DNA from: Parcubacteria group bacterium
GTDB lineage: Bacteria > Patescibacteriota > Minisyncoccia > Phycocordibacterales > GCA-002724975
Direction of reading: 5' to 3'
NCBI GenBank assembly: GCA_002724975.1
Contig: PBQF01000068.1
Location: forward strand, 1 to 16,076
DNA: 16,076 nucleotides
The number at the start of each line of letters is the position of its first letter. Within the stretch, counting starts at the first letter, position 1. The notes under the pieces were generated by a model, which saw only the letters and a program-made list of their open reading frames with translations, was not told the DNA's origin and ran no database searches. A program made the position numbers and the translations under genes. This document shows, piece by piece, positions 6,820 through 11,636 of the stretch.

Positions 6820-6903
6820 CCTATTCTGCAATCGGTAGGTCAAACTCAAACCTAGTTCGCAATCGGATCTATGATGATAGTAAAATGTAAAAAATTTTTT
6901 TTT

Positions 6904-6916
6904 CAACTATAAGTTG
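6904..6916. promoter_or_regulatory. Operator-like palindrome CAACTATAAGTTG
   Basis: This is a perfect inverted repeat of 5 bp with a 3-bp centre (CAACT-ATA-AGTTG), about 120 bp upstream of the regulator ATG. It fits the pattern CAACY-N3-RGTTG shared with 7397-7409, 7426-7438 and 11291-11303. Its first 11 bases recur inverted at 6791-6801 on the putative promoter of the regulator gene. All copies lie outside genes. A dimeric DNA-binding protein is the likely reader. Confidence 0.5.
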
Positions 6917-6955
6917 TTCAATTTAAAAGTGTATAAAAAACATAGATATATTAAG

Positions 6956-7008
6956 GGTTATTTGAACACGTGGAAAATCTGCATTTTTCCGATCTTCAGG
7001 AAATAACC
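6956..7008. other. Nested stem-loop in the early intergenic region
   Basis: GGTTATTT (6956-6963) pairs perfectly with AAATAACC (7001-7008). Inside it GGAAAA (6972-6977) pairs with TTTTCC (6985-6990) around a 7-nt loop. The structure lies in the 251-nt gap between the 48-aa membrane gene and the regulator gene. No T-run follows on either strand, so it is not a textbook terminator. A structured leader, a processing site or part of attP are alternatives. Confidence 0.4.
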
Positions 7009-7035
7009 AAAACTAAAAATACCTTTATCACCGAA

Positions 7036-7182
7036 TTATTTAAAATGCTTTAAAATCATTGGTATTATTAAAAGTAATAACGAGAATATCACAAATTGGA
7101 GATCACCAAAAACACCAATTAATAATATTAATAAACTAGCTATAAAAACTAGCAATAAAAATGTTTGAATAAATAAAATCAT
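7036..7182 (-). CDS. 48-aa two-helix membrane protein
   Basis: ATG at 7182 to TAA at 7036 encodes a very hydrophobic protein. A first helix spans about residues 2-22, LFIQTFLLLVFIASLLILL. A short turn (GVFGDLQ) follows, and then a second helix VIFSLLLLIIPMIL. It starts one base after the stop of the 63-aa basic protein, so the two form a small early operon. Such left-end genes in T7-like phages are commonly host-takeover or exclusion factors, but nothing here specifies which. Confidence 0.55.
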   Translation of the reverse strand: MILFIQTFLLLVFIASLLILLIGVFGDLQFVIFSLLLLIIPMILKHFK

Positions 7183-7183
7183 A

Positions 7184-7375
7184 TTATTTAATTTTTTTAT
7201 ATTGGTTATATATTTTGCGTCTTTGTTCTTTTTTTAATTTCAATTTTTTCATTATAATAATACTTTCTTTTATTCTTTTTAATTTCAATAATTCCAGTAC
7301 ATCTTTAGCAAATAAATTTTTTAAATCTTTTATAATTAATTTATCTATATGTTTTTTTTTCTTTTTTTTGCTCAT
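7184..7375 (-). CDS. 63-aa lysine-rich basic protein
   Basis: Lysine makes up roughly 40 percent of this small protein, with a run of six Lys near the start encoded by A tracts. The remainder alternates Lys/Arg with Leu/Ile (KLIIKDLKNLF, VLELLKLKRI), as in an amphipathic basic helix that could bind nucleic acid. It is the first gene leftwards from the divergent control region. The membrane protein at 7036-7182 follows after 1 nt. The ribosome site is weak (AAAGAA). Low complexity makes the call less certain, but the tight spacing to the next gene supports it. Confidence 0.45.
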   Translation of the reverse strand: MSKKKKKKHIDKLIIKDLKNLFAKDVLELLKLKRIKESIIIMKKLKLKKEQRRKIYNQYKKIK

Positions 7376-7392
7376 AATTCTTTATATTTACC

Positions 7393-7449
7393 AGTACAAC
7401 TACTGGTTGATTCTTTATGATAGTACAACCTTAGGTTGTATTCTGTATG
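7393..7449. promoter_or_regulatory. Tandem operator repeat in the divergent control region
   Basis: Two imperfect direct repeats, 7393-7419 and 7422-7449, share AGTACAAC, GGTTG and ATTCT-TATG. Their period is 29-30 bp, about three helical turns. Each contains a 13-bp palindromic core: CAACTACTGGTTG (7397-7409) and CAACCTTAGGTTG (7426-7438). The second core extends to a perfect TACAACCT-T-AGGTTGTA. The repeats sit 18 bp upstream of the minus-strand early genes and about 160 bp upstream of the plus-strand amidotransferase gene. This is the expected place for a shared operator. Confidence 0.6.
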
Positions 7450-7609
7450 TTCCTATATTGTTCTACCCTGTGATAAAAATACAACACTATTTATAGAGTA
7501 TTCGCTATGCATTACAAGGGTTATTTTATCAGTATTTAATGCTTTAAAAATTAGACTATTAATATATAAGTATGTAATGGATAAAAACAAGGAATTAAAA
7601 AATTAAATT

Positions 7610-8566
7610 ATGTGTATTATTATTCAAGGAAAGCCAAACGATATAACAAAAAAGATTTTAAAAAACGCATACCAAAATAATGAAAATGGTTTTGGTTTAA
7701 TGTACTTAAAAAATAAAAAAGTTATTTCAGAACGTATCTATCCTAAAGGTTTTAAATCAATAAAAAAATTATTTAATAAACATAGAAATGAGACTGATAA
7801 TATTGCCTTACATTTTAGGCTTTGTACTAATGGAGAAAAAACAAGATACAATTCACACCCATTTAACGTGTTTAATAAAGAGTTTAAATATCAAATGTCA
7901 TTAATGCACAATAGTCCAACTTTACCTTGTGCATTTATTGATAAGAAATATTCGGATACTTATTATTTTGTTAAACAATTTTTAAACCCTGTTCTAACTA
8001 AAAATATTAATTTAATTAAAAGAAAAGATTTTAAGGAAACATTAGAAAAAATAATTAATGTTGAAAGTGAAAGTAAAATTTTATTACTGGATAATTTTCA
8101 AAATAAATTTACTTTTCTTGGTACTTGGTACGATTATAATAAATTAAAAGTATCAAATAACTATGGGTTAAGAGAAACAATAACGTATGGGAATTACTGG
8201 AATTATGGTTCGGGCTATGGTGTACCTAGTAAAAATAATATTACTGAAATTTTAAAAGATAAACAACAAAACGATAACGAGAAAACACTATTCCCACCAG
8301 ACCCGACAGAAAAAAACTCTCGTTTCTCGTCATATAAAGATGATAAAATATACAATATTGAAAGAGAAGAATTACAAAGTCAGTACGAGGAGATGATCGA
8401 GATATTAGAAAATGGAGATACTCAGCAAATTATGGAAGAATTAGGAAAAAAACCAGTTCTTTATGCTAAACTTTTAAAAGCATATTTCCACGATAACAAT
8501 CAATTAACAACTGATAACGATATAAAAGATTTAATTAACGAAAAAACGATTAAAACTTATGGTTAG
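7610..8566 (+). CDS. Class II glutamine-amidotransferase-like Ntn protein
   Basis: Class II amidotransferases use the Cys exposed after Met removal to hydrolyse glutamine and pass ammonia to a partner. Here Cys2 follows Met1 (MCIIIQGKPN). The next blocks fit the phage branch of the family: NNENGFGLMYL (23-33), HFRLCTNGEKTRYNSHPF (68-85), LMHNS (98-102), SDT (115-117), LLLDN (158-162) and FLGTW with SNN (169-184). The usual HNG is HNS here. The C-terminal 110 residues are polar and unrecognised. The gene leads the plus-strand operon and overlaps the amidoligase by 8 nt, pointing to an ammonia-supplying or gamma-glutamyl-transfer partner. AAGGA at 7589-7593 is 16 nt from the ATG, longer than ideal, but Cys2 fixes the start. 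Confidence 0.75.
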   Translation: MCIIIQGKPNDITKKILKNAYQNNENGFGLMYLKNKKVISERIYPKGFKSIKKLFNKHRNETDNIALHFRLCTNGEKTRYNSHPFNVFNKEFKYQMSLMHNSPTLPCAFIDKKYSDTYYFVKQFLNPVLTKNINLIKRKDFKETLEKIINVESESKILLLDNFQNKFTFLGTWYDYNKLKVSNNYGLRETITYGNYWNYGSGYGVPSKNNITEILKDKQQNDNEKTLFPPDPTEKNSRFSSYKDDKIYNIEREELQSQYEEMIEILENGDTQQIMEELGKKPVLYAKLLKAYFHDNNQLTTDNDIKDLINEKTIKTYG

Positions 8567-10376
8567 TACATTTAAAGATATTAGAATATTTAAAAAGCAA
8601 TTAGATTTTAAATACAATTCAGAAGAATTATCACGTCATATTTTTTCGCCATTAAGATTAATGAAAAATAAAAAACAACTTTCAAAAAAATTTAAGTTTA
8701 TTGATGTATTCCCAACTGATGATATTAAAACTTTTAACTCATTATTTTTAAAAGTTAAAGAATTACAATACAATGAAGAAAATAGAGAAATTACAATTAT
8801 TTTAAATCATTACTTAAATGCTTTAAAGATTTATAATTTTTGCGAGGAATATATAGAAAAAAATATTGATAGACCGATCAATATGCTAAAACACTCAATA
8901 TTAGAAACGTGTTTTACTATAGATAAAAAAGATATATATAAACTTTCTTTTTTTAAGATTTACAGGTATTTAATTTCAGATCAATTAACATCTTTATTTA
9001 GTCAAAATAATATTCAAGAGTGTGAATTGTATCATAAAAAATCAGATACATTTATAACTGGTATTTTAAATCATTTAAAATTTAACGTATCAAAAAATAA
9101 TATTTTACCTTGTTCTATCACTGGTTTATTTCATAGAAAAAATGACGTACTACAAATTTATAATGACAGATTAACTTTTAATGAAATACTTTATAATAAT
9201 CATATTTTTTTTAATGATTATAAAATTATTAGTAATAGTTATGCACATAAATTTTTTGTTAAAGGGTATGGAGAAAAAAGAATTTATTTTATTGATTATG
9301 ATGAAGATGAAAACAACGAGTTTAATTTTATTTATGTTAAAGAATTAAAATATTGTGTTGCTAGTTATGATGAAATAACTTTAAGCAAATACCCACAAAT
9401 TAATATTGATTCAATGCATAACCGATTAAGATACCACGATTTTAGAATTCATAAAGAATTGCCAAAACAAATGTTACCACACGAAAAAAAGAATGAAAAA
9501 GATAATTTATATTTAGGTTTGGAAATAGAGGTTGGTTATACAAATAAATGTCCGCATCAAAAAATACATAAATTAATTGAGGAAGAATTTTTGCAAGGTT
9601 TGGCAATTTGTAAAAGTGATGGTTCTATTGATAATGGGTTTGAAATAAATCTAGTTCCTATGACGTTTGATTATATAAAAAATACTGATTTATATTTCAA
9701 ATTTTTTGACAAGGTAAAAGATTATTTACGAAGTTATAAAATGCCAAATACTGGTATCCATATTCACGTATCAAAAAAACCTTTAACGATTTTAGATCAG
9801 GGAAAAATATTGGAATTTATTAACTCAATTAGAAATAGGCAATATATAATTAAACTATCTCAACGTGATCCAAATAATTTTTGCCAAGTTAATGATACGT
9901 TAAAGGTAAAAGATATTTTAAAAAAAGATAGAAATCCAAAACATTACGATAGAGAAAACCAAAACCATAGAAATATACAAAATACCCTAAATGATAAATA
10001 CCAAGCTGTTAATATATTAAATAATGAAACAATAGAAATTAGAATTTTTAAAGGTAATATAGTTCCACAAACTATTTCGAGGTTCATTGAATTTACACAT
10101 TGTTTAGTTCAGTTTGTTAAAAATAATGGTTCAGATAAAATGTTTTTTAGATACTTTATGGAATATGCAAAAAAAGAAAAAATACACTACCCATTCTTAA
10201 ATGAATTTCACAATCAATTCAATATTGAAAAAGACGTTAAAGAATTAAAAGAAAATTTTAGATATTCCAGTAAATTTAAAAAGTCATTGCGAAATGTTGC
10301 TTATGATATACCACAATTAAATATATTTACTGGTAAACCCAAAGTTAAAAAGAATAGAAAAATAATAAATAGATGA
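8559..10376 (+). CDS. Putative amidoligase (COOH-NH2 ligase, GS/GCS-like fold)
   Basis: The C-terminal half (about 316-525 of 605) carries the motifs of the 'putative amidoligase enzyme' family, predicted to join a carboxylate to an amine with ATP: YLGLEIEVG (metal/ATP glutamates 322 and 324), KSDGSI (352-357), GFEI (360-363), GIHIHVS (H401 and H403), YQAVNI (481-486) and TIEIRIFKG with E493 and R495. All expected polar residues are present. The first 300 residues match nothing I know. They include aromatic, acidic stretches (FIDYDEDENN) and may bind the acceptor. The gene overlaps the amidotransferase upstream by 8 nt and the next gene by ATGA. Its DNA is about 17-25 percent GC in sampled lines, against about 40-50 percent in sampled terminase lines. 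Substrate is unknown. Confidence 0.78.
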   Translation: MVSTFKDIRIFKKQLDFKYNSEELSRHIFSPLRLMKNKKQLSKKFKFIDVFPTDDIKTFNSLFLKVKELQYNEENREITIILNHYLNALKIYNFCEEYIEKNIDRPINMLKHSILETCFTIDKKDIYKLSFFKIYRYLISDQLTSLFSQNNIQECELYHKKSDTFITGILNHLKFNVSKNNILPCSITGLFHRKNDVLQIYNDRLTFNEILYNNHIFFNDYKIISNSYAHKFFVKGYGEKRIYFIDYDEDENNEFNFIYVKELKYCVASYDEITLSKYPQINIDSMHNRLRYHDFRIHKELPKQMLPHEKKNEKDNLYLGLEIEVGYTNKCPHQKIHKLIEEEFLQGLAICKSDGSIDNGFEINLVPMTFDYIKNTDLYFKFFDKVKDYLRSYKMPNTGIHIHVSKKPLTILDQGKILEFINSIRNRQYIIKLSQRDPNNFCQVNDTLKVKDILKKDRNPKHYDRENQNHRNIQNTLNDKYQAVNILNNETIEIRIFKGNIVPQTISRFIEFTHCLVQFVKNNGSDKMFFRYFMEYAKKEKIHYPFLNEFHNQFNIEKDVKELKENFRYSSKFKKSLRNVAYDIPQLNIFTGKPKVKKNRKIINR

Positions 10377-10789
10377 AAAATAAAAATTTTAAACTGTTAA
10401 AAATAAGTGAATATCCTTGTAATAACTGGAGTGAATTTAAAAATAAATATTTATATTTCGGACATAATCTCACTGGTTATTTCACTAGATTTACAAACTA
10501 TCATATTATTAATTATGAGATTTTCGGTATTAGTATAAACAAAGTCTTTGATTTAATAATCAGGAAAATTAAACCATATAAAACCTTTGGAGATATGAGA
10601 ACGAGGAAAGATAATTTAATTGATGACATTTTCGAAAATCAAATGAGAAATTGGTTCAAGTATTTTCCGACTTGTAATCAATCTTTTAAAATAGTTGATA
10701 ATGGTAAAAAAGTTATTATTACCATTTCTAATATTAAAAAAGTTAAAAAATATCCTACGAGAAATAAGTATGGAACTTTTGAACTATAA
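10373..10789 (+). CDS. Unknown 138-aa protein of the amidoligase operon
   Basis: The ATG overlaps the amidoligase TGA (ATGA), so it is co-translated. The protein is basic and rich in Asn, Lys, Phe and Tyr. The motif GHNLTGYFTRFTNYHIINYEIFGI spans about residues 30-53. A helix FDLIIRKIKPY, a charged region DMRTRKDNLIDD and a strand-like FKIVDNGKKVIITISNI near 106-122 follow. There is no membrane segment, signal peptide or recognised domain. Tight coupling suggests a partner, acceptor protein or accessory factor of the ligase. That is inference. Confidence 0.6.
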   Translation: MKNKNFKLLKISEYPCNNWSEFKNKYLYFGHNLTGYFTRFTNYHIINYEIFGISINKVFDLIIRKIKPYKTFGDMRTRKDNLIDDIFENQMRNWFKYFPTCNQSFKIVDNGKKVIITISNIKKVKKYPTRNKYGTFEL

Positions 10790-10886
10790 TTATATGAATG
10801 AATTATTTTTATTTACTCATAACTATTTAATAGATTATTTAATTCTAGGTTTTATTGGCTTTTTAATTATTTGGCTTAAAACATAA
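10770..10886 (+). CDS. Small membrane peptide ending the amidoligase operon
   Basis: Two starts are possible: ATG at 10770, which overlaps the upstream gene by 20 nt and gives 38 aa, or ATG at 10794, which gives 30 aa and lies 4 nt after the upstream stop. Both share LIDYLILGFIGFLIIWLKT, one clear transmembrane helix. Neither start has a strong ribosome site, so coupling to the upstream stop is likely. It could anchor or export the product of the operon, or act as a toxin-like or exclusion peptide. Nothing in the sequence decides between these. Confidence 0.45.
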   Translation: MELLNYNYMNELFLFTHNYLIDYLILGFIGFLIIWLKT

Positions 10887-11006
10887 AAAAAAGTCTTTCA
10901 TAGATCATCACACATTAAGATTTTAAAGTATTCCGATACTGGAGTACCCCCTAAATTTTACTTTTTCAAAACTATTTATTTTAATATTAAAACCATAGAT
11001 CTGTTC

Positions 11007-11024
11007 TTGACCTGTACAGGTCAA
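11007..11024. repeat. Perfect 18-bp palindrome
   Basis: TTGACCTGTACAGGTCAA is its own reverse complement with no spacer. It is the longest uninterrupted palindrome I saw in the window and lies about 120 bp past the amidoligase operon in non-coding DNA. Candidate roles are an operator for a dimeric protein, a packaging or recombination site, or a cruciform-forming element. Its half-site ACCTGTA resembles LuxR- and LexA-type half-sites, but without the spacing those need. Confidence 0.7.
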
Positions 11025-11037
11025 TCTTTTCAATCTT

Positions 11038-11080
11038 CTCGTTATCAATAAGCTATTATTACTGGTCTATTCATAACGAG
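11038..11080. repeat. Stem-loop CTCGTTAT / ATAACGAG
   Basis: CTCGTTAT (11038-11045) and ATAACGAG (11073-11080) form a perfect 8-bp stem with a 27-nt loop, 13 bp beyond the 18-bp palindrome. There is no T-run, so it is not a standard terminator. Its closeness to the palindrome suggests one structured element spanning 11007-11080. Confidence 0.45.
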
Positions 11081-11223
11081 TAATTAAAAGTTTAGATGTA
11101 CCAAGTTTAAAATATTCATTTAATAAATGTAATCTTTAAGGGTTATGTTTTAAGTTCAGAAAAAAAACTGATAACGCTATGTTAAAAACATAAACATAAA
11201 ATAAAAAAAATCTTATATTGAAC

Positions 11224-11246
11224 GAGATATATAGTGTCGTTTAATC
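11224..11246 (-). promoter_or_regulatory. Possible phage-RNAP promoter, minus strand
   Basis: Read on the minus strand, 11238-11230 is GACACTATA, identical to the core of the SP6 promoter and sharing CACTATA with T7 promoters. Upstream is ATTAAAC. The initiating segment (TATCTC) does not look like the usual GG start. CACTATA also occurs by chance inside genes of this AT-rich DNA, so this is a weak call supported mainly by its intergenic position. Confidence 0.25.
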
Positions 11247-11290
11247 GTTTGTCTAAAAAACTAGGGTTTTCAATGCAATCAGAAGTTTCA

Positions 11291-11303
11291 CAACCACAGG
11301 TTG
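11291..11303. promoter_or_regulatory. Operator-like palindrome CAACCACAGGTTG
   Basis: This perfect CAACC-ACA-GGTTG inverted repeat differs from the site at 7426-7438 only in the 3-bp centre. It is far from the other copies in this map but sits in the probable genome-end region. It is followed by a GC-richer stretch (GCACGGGGGAAGCC). Confidence 0.5.
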
Positions 11304-11436
11304 CACGGGGGAAGCCTGACAGTTGATGTAATCAAGATACCCATTCAAATTTTTCTAACAAATTATTTCAACTGGTTTCCAGTCTACTAAGTCTACCAAT
11401 TCCAAATAACACAAAACTACTTAAATAAGCCTTGAT

Positions 11437-11459
11437 TTACTTGTCTTACTATAGCGAGA
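11437..11459 (+). promoter_or_regulatory. Possible T7-like phage promoter, plus strand
   Basis: Aligned without gaps to the T7 consensus (23 nt), this stretch matches at 16 positions, including the contiguous ACTATAG and the following GAGA. Transcription would run rightwards, against the terminase gene, which is odd for a late promoter. It could instead serve replication priming or the left end of a concatemer. No second well-matched copy was found by eye. Confidence 0.35.
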
Positions 11460-11576
11460 AATAAGGCTAAAAGCGGCGAGAAGGTTGTGTCGTCTTTATA
11501 TCTCGTTCAATCTCTAGTGTCAGGTAGTATTAGTTGTATGGGTGTATCTAGTATACCCTTAAGGGGTCTATTAGAG

Positions 11577-11636
11577 TAACCCTTATAATAACACTTATAA
11601 TAACCCTTATAATAACCCTAAGAGTAACCCTTAAGT
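11577..11636. repeat. Five tandem 12-bp repeats at the terminase end
   Basis: The unit TAACCCTTATAA is repeated without gaps: copies 1 and 3 are identical, copy 2 has one change, and copies 4 and 5 diverge at their ends. The array runs into the terminase large-subunit stop codon (11631-11633). T7 carries short tandem repeats (SRR/SRL) beside its terminal repeats at the same map position, so a role in packaging or concatemer processing is plausible. On the minus strand the unit reads TTATAAGGGTTA. Confidence 0.7.

Larger units (their letters stand above)
11217..11511. repeat. 15-bp inverted repeat pair flanking the junction core
   Basis: ATTGAACGAGATATA at 11217-11231 is the exact reverse complement of TATATCTCGTTCAAT at 11497-11511. 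The two arms are 265 bp apart. The interval contains the operator-like site, the GC-richer island and the plus-strand promoter-like sequence. The left arm adjoins a minus-strand SP6-like promoter core. Such a pair could mark the boundaries of a terminal repeat or recombination region, or be two copies of a protein-binding or promoter element in opposite orientation. Confidence 0.5.
10887..11630. other. Gene-free 744-nt region, probable genome-end junction
   Basis: The region lies between convergent units: the amidoligase operon ends at 10886 and terminase large subunit ends at 11631. No ORF above about 17 codons is convincing. It holds a hairpin AGTAT-TCCG-ATACT (10927-10940), an 18-bp palindrome, several stem-loops, a 15-bp inverted repeat pair, an operator-like site, two sequences resembling phage polymerase promoters and a 12-bp tandem array. 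It also has a small GC-richer island (about 11291-11325). In T7-like phages the terminal repeats and short repeats flank this position, so right and left genome ends probably join here. The exact terminal repeat cannot be delimited from one copy. Confidence 0.55.

Noticed and set aside
6820..6880. Possible attP core or tRNA fragment next to integrase (repeated GCAATCGG at 6828-6835 and 6859-6866)
   Set aside because: The direct repeats and less AT-rich sequence are suggestive, but no T-loop, anticodon arm or CCA-end sequence is recognisable on either strand, so attP cannot be placed.
7215..7496. 93-aa plus-strand Phe/Ile-rich ORF
   Set aside because: Runs through the complement of the Lys-rich gene and the operator repeats; the hydrophobic composition is the mirror of Lys codons.
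11273..11326. 17-codon plus-strand ORF (MQSEVSQPQVARGKPDS)
   Set aside because: Codons look reasonable, but it is very short, contains the operator-like palindrome and sits alone in the gene-free junction.
11280..11345. GC-richer island as a riboswitch or ribozyme
   Set aside because: Compared by eye with c-di-GMP, SAM, glutamine and hammerhead patterns; no consensus core was found.
11538..11579. 13-codon plus-strand ORF and weak hairpin GGGTGTAT-CTA-GTATACCC
   Set aside because: Too short for a gene, and the hairpin lacks a following T-run, so neither a gene nor a terminator is supported.
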